From: Chryseobacterium aquaeductus
GTDB taxonomy: Bacteria; Bacteroidota; Bacteroidia; Flavobacteriales; Weeksellaceae
Length of the DNA stretch: 64,000 bases
Direction of reading: 5' to 3'
Assembly (NCBI RefSeq): GCF_905175375.1
Contig: NZ_CAJIMS010000001.1
Span: 2,728,001 to 2,792,000 of the forward strand
A program made the translations under genes and the position numbers. Shown here in pieces: positions 43,495 to 53,068 of this stretch (position 1 is the stretch's first letter; each line of letters begins with the position of its first letter). The notes beneath the pieces were generated by a model. The model was not told the origin of the DNA, did no database searches, and saw only the letters and a list, made by a program, of their open reading frames with translations.

Positions 43495-46269
43495 ATGAAA
43501 ATTAAAAATATAGTCAGTCTAACTCTCATCTGTTTTGCCATCGGAAATCTCTTCGCACAAAATCCGTGGCCAAAAACCACCGAGACCGCAAAACCTTGGA
43601 CACGCTGGTGGTGGATGGGAAATGCCGTTGATGAAAAAGGATTGGATAAACAGTTGACAACTTTAAATAAAGTAGGATTCGGTGGCGTAGAAATCGTACC
43701 CATTTACGGTGCAAAAGGTTTTGAAAACAAATACATCAATTATCTGTCCCCGGAATGGATGAAAATGCTTCAGTTCACAACCAGCAAAGCAAAAAGCTTG
43801 AATATGGGCGTTGATATGGCAGTCGGGACAGGCTGGCCGATTGGTGGATCGCAAGTGGACGAACAGGATGCTGCAACCAAAATGATTGTCCAAACGTACA
43901 CTATCTCTTCAGGCGAAAAATTTTCAGACAAAATTGTTCTGAAAGACGAAAAACAGAAGAATTTAAAAACGATAAAACTTGATATTGTCACGGCCTATAA
44001 TGAGAAAAATGAAGCGGTAGTTTTAACGGATAAAGTTGGTAGCGAAGGCTTTTTAAACTGGAAACCAGGTTCAGGAAAATGGACGATTTACGCAGTTTTC
44101 GTTGGCAAAACTTTACAAAAAGTAAAACGTGCGGCGCCAGGTGGCGAAGGTTATACTTTAGACCATTTTTCGCCGGATGCAACCAAAGATTATTTAAGAA
44201 CTTTCGATAAAGCTTTTGGAAATTCAAACTACGGAATCAGGTCTTTTTTTAATGACAGTTATGAAGTTTACAATGCCGATTGGACTCCGGATTTTTTAAG
44301 TGAATTCAAAAAAAGAAGAGGCTATGATTTAAGTCCATTCATCAAATATCTCGTAAGTAACGAGGAAAATGAAATCGCAGGAAGAGTAAAATCGGATTAC
44401 AGAGAAACGTTGAGCGAATTGATTTTAAACAATTTCACCAAAGATTTCACCAATTGGGCACATTCAAAAAACTCAAAAAATACCAATCAGGCACACGGTT
44501 CGCCCGGAAATTTGCTTGATTTATATGCAGCTGTTGATATTCCTGAATCTGAAACTTTCGGAAGCTCTATTTTTGAAATTCCGGGTTTGAAAAGAGACAG
44601 TTCAGATATTCAGAAATCTGATATGCCTGATTTTAATATGTTGAAATTTGCTTCTTCGGCTGCGAATGTGACTGGGAAAAAATTAACTTCCAATGAAACT
44701 TTTACCTGGCTGACCGAGCATTTCAAAACCTCCTGGTCACAGGCAAAACCTGAAGTGGAGCAGGTGTTTTTATCGGGAATCAACCACGTCTTTTACCACG
44801 GAACAACTTACACACCTGTAGATGTCAAGTTTCCGGGTTGGTTGTTTTATGCATCGGTAAATTTCGTTCCGGAAAATAGTTTGTGGCCGCATTTGAAAGG
44901 ATTAAATTCATATATCGAAAGAACGCAGAGTGTTTTACAAAGTGGAAAATCGGATAACGAATTGCTGATGTATTGGCCGATTTACGACCAATGGGCGAGT
45001 CCGAAAGGGAAGGACGTGACGTTCAAAGTTCATAACGTTGAAAAATGGTTGCAGCCAACTGCGATGTATGAAAATCTGAATAAACTCAGTAAAATGGGGT
45101 ATTCACTCGATATGATTTCGGACAAAATGATTGGCGAATCAAAGTCGGAAAATCAGAAAATTTATTCGAATGAAGGTTCTGAATATCAGGTTTTAATTAT
45201 TCCTGAACTAACGTATTTGCCCGAATCTACTTTGAAAAGCATTTTAGATTTGGCTCAAAACGGAGCCTCCATCATTTTTCAAAACAAGCCGAAAGATATT
45301 CCCGGAAACTTTGAAGTGGAGAAAAGAAGAACGCAATTGAAAGCTTTGTGGAATCAAATTCAATTTCAAAACCAAGTCGGAAATTTGAAAGCGGCAAGCT
45401 TCGGAAAAGGTAAAATTGTTTTAAGTTCTGATGTTGCAAAAGCTTTAGAATATTTAAAAATTGAGAGAGAAGAACTGACAGACACCGGATTGAAATTCGT
45501 GAGAAGGAAGTTTGACGGCGGGAAATATTATTACATCGTCAATCACACTTCAAAGGAAATCAATCAAAATATTCTTTTGAATTTTATCGGAAAACAAGTC
45601 ACTTTGATGAATCCTGAAAATGGCGATTATGGACTTGCTCAAACTCAGAATAATTCAGTGAGAGTTCAATTAAAATCGGGAGAATCTTTAATTATAAAAA
45701 ATACCGAAGACATTTACACCTCAATTCCAAATTGGTATTACTCTGAAAAAACCGATGCGCCGATTGGCTTAAATCAACCGTGGCAACTAAGTTTCAAAGA
45801 AGGCGGTCCCGAACTTCCTAAGACAAGAGCTTTGAAGAAATTAGAACCTTGGACGAACTTCACAGAAGATGCTTCAACACAAAGTTTTTCAGGAACAGGA
45901 GTTTATACAACCAATTTAAAACTAAAAAAGAAAAGCGCCGACGATTATCTTTTGAAATTTGATAAACTCTACGAAAGTGCCAAAGTGATTGTCAACGGTC
46001 AGGACGCCGGGATTGTCTGGAGTATTCCATTTGAAATTAATGTCGGAAAATACTTAAAGAAAGGCAAAAATACCATTCAGATTGAAGTTTGTAACCTGAT
46101 GGCGAACAGGATCCGATATATGGATCAGAATAAAATCGTTTGGAGAAATTACAACGAGATCAATTTTGTAAACATCGATTACAAAGCTTTTGACGCATCC
46201 AATTGGAAAGTTCAGCCTTCAGGTTTGGAAGGAGAAATTCAATTGATTCCGATACATTTTTCAAAATAA
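43495..46269 (+). CDS. GH106-like alpha-L-rhamnosidase
   Basis: 924 residues from ATG 43495. An upstream in-frame ATG at 43453 falls inside the repeat arm and lacks a signal peptide, while 43495 gives M-K-I-K-N...L-F-A-Q, a clean signal peptide. The N-terminal W-x-R-W-W-W-M-G-N-A-V, the G-F-G-G-V-E-I-V-P-I-Y barrel strand and a C-terminal sugar-binding-like domain with G-V-Y-T-T-N match the GH106 layout. It releases L-rhamnose from RG-I or RG-II oligosaccharides, probably in the periplasm. Flanked by inverted repeats together with the next gene. Confidence 0.88.
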   Translation: MKIKNIVSLTLICFAIGNLFAQNPWPKTTETAKPWTRWWWMGNAVDEKGLDKQLTTLNKVGFGGVEIVPIYGAKGFENKYINYLSPEWMKMLQFTTSKAKSLNMGVDMAVGTGWPIGGSQVDEQDAATKMIVQTYTISSGEKFSDKIVLKDEKQKNLKTIKLDIVTAYNEKNEAVVLTDKVGSEGFLNWKPGSGKWTIYAVFVGKTLQKVKRAAPGGEGYTLDHFSPDATKDYLRTFDKAFGNSNYGIRSFFNDSYEVYNADWTPDFLSEFKKRRGYDLSPFIKYLVSNEENEIAGRVKSDYRETLSELILNNFTKDFTNWAHSKNSKNTNQAHGSPGNLLDLYAAVDIPESETFGSSIFEIPGLKRDSSDIQKSDMPDFNMLKFASSAANVTGKKLTSNETFTWLTEHFKTSWSQAKPEVEQVFLSGINHVFYHGTTYTPVDVKFPGWLFYASVNFVPENSLWPHLKGLNSYIERTQSVLQSGKSDNELLMYWPIYDQWASPKGKDVTFKVHNVEKWLQPTAMYENLNKLSKMGYSLDMISDKMIGESKSENQKIYSNEGSEYQVLIIPELTYLPESTLKSILDLAQNGASIIFQNKPKDIPGNFEVEKRRTQLKALWNQIQFQNQVGNLKAASFGKGKIVLSSDVAKALEYLKIEREELTDTGLKFVRRKFDGGKYYYIVNHTSKEINQNILLNFIGKQVTLMNPENGDYGLAQTQNNSVRVQLKSGESLIIKNTEDIYTSIPNWYYSEKTDAPIGLNQPWQLSFKEGGPELPKTRALKKLEPWTNFTEDASTQSFSGTGVYTTNLKLKKKSADDYLLKFDKLYESAKVIVNGQDAGIVWSIPFEINVGKYLKKGKNTIQIEVCNLMANRIRYMDQNKIVWRNYNEINFVNIDYKAFDASNWKVQPSGLEGEIQLIPIHFSK

Positions 46270-46324
46270 ATGTTTGAATGTTAATAATGCAATCGATTAA
46301 ATCAAACTTTAAAAAAGCAGAATT

Positions 46325-48199
46325 ATGATTTTTAAATTTAAATATATTTTAGCTCCAATTCTATTTTCACAAATTTTTTTTGCTCAAAGGCAAATGGAAT
46401 ATCTGAAGAGAGGAATTGTTGCTATGCCTTCAGATTCGGGAGTTTTTGTAAGTTGGCGTTTGCTGGGAACTGAAGCTCAGAATACTCAGTTTGATTTGTA
46501 TCGTGTTGAAAATAATTCAACCAAAAAACTTAACGACAAAGCGCTTTTGAATGAAACCAACTTTTTAGATAAAACCGCCGACAAAACAAAGAATTATACC
46601 TACTTCGTAAAATCAAATACTCAAGATCAGTCGGTAGATAATGATTTTGCAAAGTATGTAGCGAATCAAAAACCCTATTTTTCAATTCCTTTGAAAACAC
46701 CACAAGGTTATACTCCAAATGACGCTTCTGTTGCTGATTTGGATGGTGATGGCGAGTACGAAATTATCCTCCATCAAACCGGAAGATCAAAAGACAACAG
46801 CCAAAAAGGAATGACCGATGAGCCGATTATTCAGGCTTATAAGTTGGATGGAGAGCTTTTATGGGAAATTAATTTAGGCAAAAATATCAGAGAAGGAGCG
46901 CATTATACCCAATTTTTAGTATATGATTTAGACCAGGACGGAAAAGCCGAAATCGTGATGAAAACCGCAGATGGCAGCAAAGACGGAAAAGGAAAATTCA
47001 TCGGCGATCCGAAAAAAAATTACGTTAATGAAAACGGAATGATCCTTTCCGGTGCGGAGTATCTGACTGTTTTTGACGGACAAACCGGAGCGGAAATTCA
47101 CACCGTTAATTATCAGGTTCCAAGATTTGCAGGGAGTTTAAATCCGACTGATGAACAAATGACCGAAACTTGGGGTGATGCAAAAGGAAACAGACTTGAC
47201 AGATTTTTGGGAGCAGTTGCCTACCTTGATGGTAAAACGCCGAGCGTGATTATGTCGAGAGGATATTATACCAGAACTGCCATTGCAGCGTGGGATTATA
47301 AAGATAAAAAACTGAGTTTGAGATGGCTTTTTGATACCGAAAGTTCAGACGAAAATAAAAAATACCGCGGACAGGGAAATCATAATCTGACCATTGCGGA
47401 TGTCGATAAAGATGAAAAAGATGAAATTGTTTTCGGTGCAATGACTGTTGATGATGACGGAAAAATATTAAACAGTACTGGTTACGGTCACGGAGATGCT
47501 TTGCACGTCGGAGACCTAGATCCGTCAAATCCTGGATTGGAAATTTTTGATATTCAGGAAAGATTTGATGATGCAGGTGCACATTTCAGAGACGGAAAAA
47601 CAGGGGAAGTTTTATGGAAATTACCATCTACAGTTTATAGCAAACAAGGTAAATTTCAAGGCCCGGGAAGAGGTTTATCTTTAAATATTGATCCTCGGTA
47701 TGAAGGTTCAGAATCGTGGGCGGCAGGAGCAGGATTAAAGGGAATTTATGATACAAAAGGAAAGAAAATAAGCAATAAAAATCCACCTGCCAATATGGGG
47801 ATTTATTGGGACGGAGATTTTTTAAGCGAAATTTTAGACGGAACTAACGTGTCAAAATGGGATTGGAAAAACGAAAAGTCAAACATAATTTTTGATGCTA
47901 AAAAATTCCAGTGTGAATCAAACAACGGGACGAAGAAAAATCCGGCTCTGGTTGCTGATTTATTCGGAGACTGGCGTGAAGAAGTGATGTACAGAACCAC
48001 TGACAATCAGGAATTGAGAATTTTTTCCACGACCATTCCGACACAACATCGATTGTATACTTTGATGCACAATCCTCAATATAGATTGAGTATTGTTTGG
48101 CAGAATGTTGGGTACAATCAGCCGCCGCATACTGATTATTATTTGGATGAATCAATTAAAGAAATGCCAAAACCGAATGTTATAACGACAAAAAAGTAG
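46325..48199 (+). CDS. Rhamnogalacturonan lyase, PL11 family
   Basis: 624 residues. Signal peptide ending near F-F-A-Q (residue 21), an N-terminal FN3-like domain, then the eight-bladed propeller of PL11 with Ca-binding D-L-D-G-D-G and D-L-D-Q-D-G loops, and a C-terminal G-Y-N-Q-P-P-H. Length and motifs agree with the YesW/YesX lyases, which cut the alpha-1,4 bond between rhamnose and galacturonic acid by beta-elimination. Products with an unsaturated end suit the GH105 enzyme downstream. Confidence 0.95.
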   Translation: MIFKFKYILAPILFSQIFFAQRQMEYLKRGIVAMPSDSGVFVSWRLLGTEAQNTQFDLYRVENNSTKKLNDKALLNETNFLDKTADKTKNYTYFVKSNTQDQSVDNDFAKYVANQKPYFSIPLKTPQGYTPNDASVADLDGDGEYEIILHQTGRSKDNSQKGMTDEPIIQAYKLDGELLWEINLGKNIREGAHYTQFLVYDLDQDGKAEIVMKTADGSKDGKGKFIGDPKKNYVNENGMILSGAEYLTVFDGQTGAEIHTVNYQVPRFAGSLNPTDEQMTETWGDAKGNRLDRFLGAVAYLDGKTPSVIMSRGYYTRTAIAAWDYKDKKLSLRWLFDTESSDENKKYRGQGNHNLTIADVDKDEKDEIVFGAMTVDDDGKILNSTGYGHGDALHVGDLDPSNPGLEIFDIQERFDDAGAHFRDGKTGEVLWKLPSTVYSKQGKFQGPGRGLSLNIDPRYEGSESWAAGAGLKGIYDTKGKKISNKNPPANMGIYWDGDFLSEILDGTNVSKWDWKNEKSNIIFDAKKFQCESNNGTKKNPALVADLFGDWREEVMYRTTDNQELRIFSTTIPTQHRLYTLMHNPQYRLSIVWQNVGYNQPPHTDYYLDESIKEMPKPNVITTKK

Positions 48200-48215
48200 A
48201 TTCATAGGAAAGATT

Positions 48216-48348
48216 TTAACCACAAATCGAAGATTAGACGGAGTCAAAAGGCACAAAAGTTTTTGGACACATTAGTTCTTTTTAAGTTTGTGATTCGACG
48301 GGTAATAAGAACACATAAGTTTTCGAAAATCAAAAATTTTTATTTTGG
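48216..48348 (+). repeat. Right arm of the long inverted repeat
   Basis: Inverted partner of 43335-43462; the first 43 bases differ at one position. The spacer to 48475 has no gene; its end (CTCTGTGAAATCTTTGCG) looks like further intergenic-repeat remnant. Confidence 0.8.
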
Positions 48349-48475
48349 TCTTATACAAGCGAAGCGGCTCTGTGAAACTAAAAAAAAGCAGAATTAAATA
48401 AACTCTGTGAAATCTTTGCGTTAAAATTAATAATACGTATCAAAGGATTAAATAATTAAAAAATAAATTATACTT

Positions 48476-49636
48476 ATGAAAAAACTTTTAACAGCAAGCT
48501 TTTTCGCATTGATTATCGGGGGAATGACTTCCTGTTCGGTACAGAAACAAAGTGCTGCAAACAAAGTAGAACTTCCCAACAAGAAGGAAGTCTTGGAGGT
48601 TTCAAGAAGAGTCAATCAATATTTTATGAATAAATGGCCGGATACCAAAAAAGATATTGTCGGTAAAAAAGTTTGGCCAAGTAATCTTTGGACTCGTGCA
48701 GTTTATTATGAAGGTTTGATGGCACTTTACACCATTGATCCAAAAAAAGAGTACTACGATTATGCAATGTCTTGGGCAAATAATCACAAATGGGACTTAC
48801 AGCGTGGAACTTATACCCGAAATGCTGATCATCAGGCTTGCGGACAAACATACCTTGACCTTTATGAAATAGACGGAAGAAAACATCCCGAAAGAATTAA
48901 AAACGTAAAAGCTGCAATGGACAGCATGATTGCTACGCCAAAAGTAGATGATTGGTGGTGGATTGATGCCCTTCAAATGTCTATGCCGATCTTCACTAAA
49001 TTAGGCAGAATCACAGGTGAGCAAAAATATTTTGATAAAAATTACGAAATGTATGCCTACACAAAGTACAAACACGGCGGAAACGGTTTGTACAATCAGG
49101 CAGATAAAATTTGGTGGAGAGACAAAAGTTTTGTGCCGCCTTACAAAGAGCCAAATGGTGAAGATTGTTATTGGAGCAGAGGAAACGGCTGGGTAGTCGC
49201 TGCTTTGGCGAAAACTTTGCACGATACTCCGAAGTCTGATCCTCATTATCAGGAATATTTGCAGGATTATAAAGATCTTTTAGCAGCTTTGCTTCCGATT
49301 CAGAGAGAAGACGGGTTTTGGAATGTTAGCCTACACGATCCAAACAATTTTGGTGGAAAAGAAATGACAGGAACAGCTTTATTCGTTTACGGAATGGCGT
49401 ATGGTGTCAATAACGGATTGATTGATAGAGAAACTTACTTGCCAGTTTTAGTTAAAGCCTGGAATGCAATCGCAAAAGATTCTGTGCAGCCCAATGGATT
49501 CTTAGGTTGGGTACAAGGTACAGGAAAAGAACCTAAAGACGGTCAGCCACTTTCTGTAAGCAAAGAACCAGATTTTGAAGATTATGGTTTAGGTTGCTTG
49601 TTGTTGGCAGGAAGCGAGGTTTATAAATTGAAATAG
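48476..49636 (+). CDS. GH105 unsaturated rhamnogalacturonyl hydrolase, lipoprotein
   Basis: 386 residues. Lipobox M-T-S-C (Cys20), so membrane-anchored. An alpha6/alpha6 barrel of family GH105 (YteR/YesR type) with the catalytic Asp in W-W-W-I-D-A-L-Q (Asp164) and a W-S-R-G-N-G-W motif. It removes the 4,5-unsaturated galacturonic acid left by rhamnogalacturonan lyases, freeing rhamnose-ended oligosaccharides. Directly follows the PL11 gene across the repeat arm; the FG-GAP protein gene is 11 bases downstream. Confidence 0.94.
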   Translation: MKKLLTASFFALIIGGMTSCSVQKQSAANKVELPNKKEVLEVSRRVNQYFMNKWPDTKKDIVGKKVWPSNLWTRAVYYEGLMALYTIDPKKEYYDYAMSWANNHKWDLQRGTYTRNADHQACGQTYLDLYEIDGRKHPERIKNVKAAMDSMIATPKVDDWWWIDALQMSMPIFTKLGRITGEQKYFDKNYEMYAYTKYKHGGNGLYNQADKIWWRDKSFVPPYKEPNGEDCYWSRGNGWVVAALAKTLHDTPKSDPHYQEYLQDYKDLLAALLPIQREDGFWNVSLHDPNNFGGKEMTGTALFVYGMAYGVNNGLIDRETYLPVLVKAWNAIAKDSVQPNGFLGWVQGTGKEPKDGQPLSVSKEPDFEDYGLGCLLLAGSEVYKLK

Positions 49637-49647
49637 AATTAAATAAA

Positions 49648-51492
49648 ATGCAACTGCTTATGAAGTCTAAAAGGTATTTTACAGATTTACTACTAAACAA
49701 ATTGAAGTTTTTTGTTTTGATGAAACTTGATTTCTTAGTTCAGCGGTTGCAATTAAATTTAAGGTTTAGAAAAGTTTTCAGAAAAACAATTTTTGCCATA
49801 ATTGTTATTTCAGTCAGCTTGATTAAGGCTCAGGAATTTTCCCGATCTACAATTATTATTCCTGCCTCAGATTTTTTAGATGAAATTCCGAAAGGCAATT
49901 ACATGACCAATGCTAATGAACAAAAGCAGGTATGGCTATTCAACAATACCGGAATTTTATTGAATTCAGAAACGAATCTGATGACAAAGATAAATGTTTC
50001 TGAAGCAGGACAGTATCATCTTTTTGTACGAAGTGCTGGTAGTGGTAAAAGCTCTTTTAAAATAGCAGTGAATGATAGAGTAACCGAACATAGCTTTGGT
50101 AGAAACGCTCTCAACTGGGAAAAAGGAGGTGTTTTTAGTTTAAAAAAAGGCAGTAATGATATTAAAATTACCAGAATTGGCAGCGGTGCTATGTTTGATG
50201 TTTTGGCATTGAGTAAAAATTCAAATCTTTCGGAAAAAGATATTTATCCTAAGCAACTTAATGATGATGTTCAGTTAATTAAAGAGTATAAAATTCCTTT
50301 GACCAATGCAGTTAAATTCGGTGATGTAAATGGCGATGGAAAGACCGATTTTTTGGTTCTAGAAAGAGATTTTTCAGCCAGAGTCTTCGATAGTGACGGA
50401 AAGGAACTTTGGCATTGGAAAGCTCCCGATGAATATAAAAAAGAGCGTTCTGAGTTTGAAGCTCCCGGAGTTGTTTGGGATTTTGATCAGGATGGAAAAT
50501 CCGAAATAGCGCACTGGCGTATGATTGACGAAAAAGAGTGGCTTGTAATAGCAGACGGACAAACTGGGAAAATAAAACATAAAACCGAATGGCCAACTCA
50601 ACCGCTTCCTCATGTTTATAATAATTTCAGGCTTGCAGTTGGGAAATTTTCAGCAAATCATCCCAATCATTTGGCTGTGTTTACAGACATGGGAAATACC
50701 ATTAATATCAATGCGTATGATAAAAATCTGAAAAAACTTTGGCAGCATACCGAGAAACGTAAAAAAGATAATCTTGGACATTATATTTATCCTATAGATT
50801 TAGATGGAGACGGAATAGATGAAGTTCTTGTGGGGTCGCTCTTGCTAGATTCGAAAGGTAAAACAATTTGGAATAAATTTGATCTGATTCCCGATAATCA
50901 CGATCACGCAGACAGCTATAAATTTGCGGACATTAATGGAGATGGAAAGCTCGACATTATTACGGCAAATAGCGAAACCGGAATTTTTATCTACGAAGGA
51001 ATGACCGGAAAAATAATCTGGCAAAATGTAGCTGAACATACTCAACAGATACAAGTAGGGAATTTTCTAAAAAATGTTCCCGGTTTGCAGGTTGTCGCTG
51101 GAGGACGAACTTATGGAAACAGAAAAATAGGAGAGCCTTATCTTTCGAGTCAGTTGTATTGGTTTAATCAAGTCGGGGATTTACTTTTTAAATGGCCCGG
51201 AAATCCTGTTAACGGAAATCCTGATTTTGTAAAAGGTTTCTGGAACGGAAAAACTGAGCAGCTTTTCTGGTTTAAATTCAAAATTGAAGACAATGGAAAA
51301 GGAAAACTGTATTTCCCGGATCCTGTTTTTCACATGTTCGATTTTACTGGTGACGGCGCAGAAGAAGTGATAACGCTTGCTTCGGGATATCTGCGCATTT
51401 GGGGAAGTAAATCTGCCATGAGATCAGGAAAAGACAGAAAAAAAGATATTATGTATCTTAAAAATACAGTTGTCAATCATACTCATTATTGA
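49648..51492 (+). CDS. FG-GAP beta-propeller protein, probable RG-I-acting lyase relative
   Basis: 614 residues from the first ATG, but the first 45 or so residues look unlike a signal peptide. ATG 49720 (M25) followed by a hydrophobic run and I-K-A-Q is a better secretion start. After a jelly-roll-like domain (about 70-190) come repeated Ca-binding loops (D-V-N-G-D-G-K, D-Q-D-G-K, D-L-D-G-D-G, D-I-N-G-D-G-K), as in PL11 and related propellers. I do not recognise a characterised family. Position after GH105 and before RhaT implies a role in rhamnogalacturonan breakdown. Confidence 0.75.
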   Translation: MQLLMKSKRYFTDLLLNKLKFFVLMKLDFLVQRLQLNLRFRKVFRKTIFAIIVISVSLIKAQEFSRSTIIIPASDFLDEIPKGNYMTNANEQKQVWLFNNTGILLNSETNLMTKINVSEAGQYHLFVRSAGSGKSSFKIAVNDRVTEHSFGRNALNWEKGGVFSLKKGSNDIKITRIGSGAMFDVLALSKNSNLSEKDIYPKQLNDDVQLIKEYKIPLTNAVKFGDVNGDGKTDFLVLERDFSARVFDSDGKELWHWKAPDEYKKERSEFEAPGVVWDFDQDGKSEIAHWRMIDEKEWLVIADGQTGKIKHKTEWPTQPLPHVYNNFRLAVGKFSANHPNHLAVFTDMGNTININAYDKNLKKLWQHTEKRKKDNLGHYIYPIDLDGDGIDEVLVGSLLLDSKGKTIWNKFDLIPDNHDHADSYKFADINGDGKLDIITANSETGIFIYEGMTGKIIWQNVAEHTQQIQVGNFLKNVPGLQVVAGGRTYGNRKIGEPYLSSQLYWFNQVGDLLFKWPGNPVNGNPDFVKGFWNGKTEQLFWFKFKIEDNGKGKLYFPDPVFHMFDFTGDGAEEVITLASGYLRIWGSKSAMRSGKDRKKDIMYLKNTVVNHTHY

Positions 51493-51634
51493 TTTTGATA
51501 TTTAATTTTTATAAATTTCATTTAATTCATCAACAGAGTTTTTTTTAAAAGGATATTGACTAATTTGCATGACACTACAAGATGCGTAATCGATTGCAAC
51601 TTTTTAATTTTCAGATTCAACCAATACTATATTT

Positions 51635-52723
51635 ATGAATGCATTATTAGGAGTTTTATTTCATTTTCTGGGAGGGTTTTCTTCGGGAAGTTTTTATTTG
51701 CCTTACAAAAAAGTAAAAGGCTGGTCTTGGGAGACCTATTGGTTGATAGGAGGAGTTTTTTCTTGGATTATTGTGCCGCCACTGGCAGCATTTCTCACGA
51801 TTCCCGGTTTCTGGGAAATTATTCAAAATGAGAGTTCATCCATCTTAGGATTGACGTTTTTGTTCGGTGCCCTTTGGGGAATTGGCGGTTTTACCTATGG
51901 TCTTGGTGTTCGCTATTTGGGCGTGGCATTGGGTAGCAGCATTATATTGGGGCTTTGTATGGTTTTCGGATCATTGGTTCCATCAGTGTATTACGAATTT
52001 TCTCCTCAATCGGGGAAAGATAATATAGGATTGATGATGTCCAGTTCTTGGGGACAGTCTGTTCTGTTAGGACTTTTTGTCTGCGTCATCGGAATCGTCA
52101 TCAGCGGAAAAGCCGGAATGATGAAAGAAAAAGAATTAAGCACCAATTCGATAGATCCTCACGGTACAGAAGTGAAAACTGAATATAAATTTGGTTTGGG
52201 ATTGATTGTTTCAATTATTTCAGGAGTTTTGAGTGCTTGTTTCAATTTCGGTTTAGAAGCAGGAAAACCAATGGCAAATATTGCCAATGAAGCCTGGAAA
52301 TTGGCAAATCCTGATCAAGGAGAGTTTTTGTTTCAAAATAATGTTACTTATGTTGTGGTACTTTGGGGCGGAATGGCAGTCAACCTTATTGGTTGTTTAT
52401 ATTTAGCTTTTAAAAATAAATCGTACACCGATTACACCAAAAGGAATGTACCTGTTGTGAAAAATATCATCTTTTGTGCATTGGCAGGAACGATGTGGTA
52501 TCTTCAGTTTTTCTTCTACGGAATGGGTGAAAGCAAGATGGGAAATGGTGCCAGCTCATGGATTTTACACATGGCGTTTATCATTTTAATAGCCAATCTT
52601 TGGGGTGTTGTCATCAAAGAATGGAAGGGCGTTTCTAAAAAGACGGTCGCTACGATTTCTGCCGGAATGGTTGTCCTTTTGATATCTATTTTGATTGTAG
52701 GATATGGTAATTCGCTACGGTAA
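51635..52723 (+). CDS. rhaT: L-rhamnose-proton symporter
   Basis: 362 residues and about ten transmembrane helices; DMT-type RhaT family, inner membrane. Recognisable strings are G-G-F-S-S-G-S-F-Y-L-P-Y-K-K-V-K, W-G-I-G-G-F-T-Y-G-L-G-V-R-Y-L-G and a conserved C-terminal W-K-G-V-S. It brings L-rhamnose released in the periplasm into the cytoplasm for the enzymes encoded downstream. A terminator follows after 59 bases, so it ends the first half of the locus. Confidence 0.95.
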   Translation: MNALLGVLFHFLGGFSSGSFYLPYKKVKGWSWETYWLIGGVFSWIIVPPLAAFLTIPGFWEIIQNESSSILGLTFLFGALWGIGGFTYGLGVRYLGVALGSSIILGLCMVFGSLVPSVYYEFSPQSGKDNIGLMMSSSWGQSVLLGLFVCVIGIVISGKAGMMKEKELSTNSIDPHGTEVKTEYKFGLGLIVSIISGVLSACFNFGLEAGKPMANIANEAWKLANPDQGEFLFQNNVTYVVVLWGGMAVNLIGCLYLAFKNKSYTDYTKRNVPVVKNIIFCALAGTMWYLQFFFYGMGESKMGNGASSWILHMAFIILIANLWGVVIKEWKGVSKKTVATISAGMVVLLISILIVGYGNSLR

Positions 52724-52782
52724 TATGTAGCACCAAATAACTAATTTTTTCATTTTAGTAATATTTTGTATTAATTTTTTTT

Positions 52783-52814
52783 AAGACACTGATTTTTTTG
52801 AGTGTCTTTTTTTT
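52783..52814 (+). terminator. Rho-independent terminator after rhaT
   Basis: AAGACACT (52783-52790) pairs exactly with AGTGTCTT (52801-52808), followed by a run of T. Confidence 0.9.
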
Positions 52815-52905
52815 GTTAAATTTTGTGCTTTTTTGTAATCTGTAGACCAGATTTGGTTTCAGGTGTGATTATTTTTGAGGTTTCATATTGTGAAATTTAA
52901 TGATG

Positions 52906-52913
52906 TATTTTTG
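52906..52913 (+). promoter_or_regulatory. Candidate promoter -7 box for susC
   Basis: TATTTTTG matches TAnnTTTG. A TTG lies 15 bases upstream (52888-52890), a little close. The leader would be about 150 bases. Confidence 0.35.
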
Positions 52914-53068
52914 AGATAAGTGCTAATATTTTCGTATTTAAACCAAAATATCTATAAAAATTTAAGAAATATTATGAATTTTGTAATGCAGGATATTGCA
53001 GGATGCCAGAAGTTTTGTAACGGTGTACTTTGGTGACAGAAATAAGTAATGTAAATAAAAATTAATAT

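Larger units (their letters stand above)
52724..53068. other. Spacer between rhaT and susC
   Basis: Holds the rhaT terminator and a promoter-like box; otherwise AT-rich with no gene. Confidence 0.6.
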
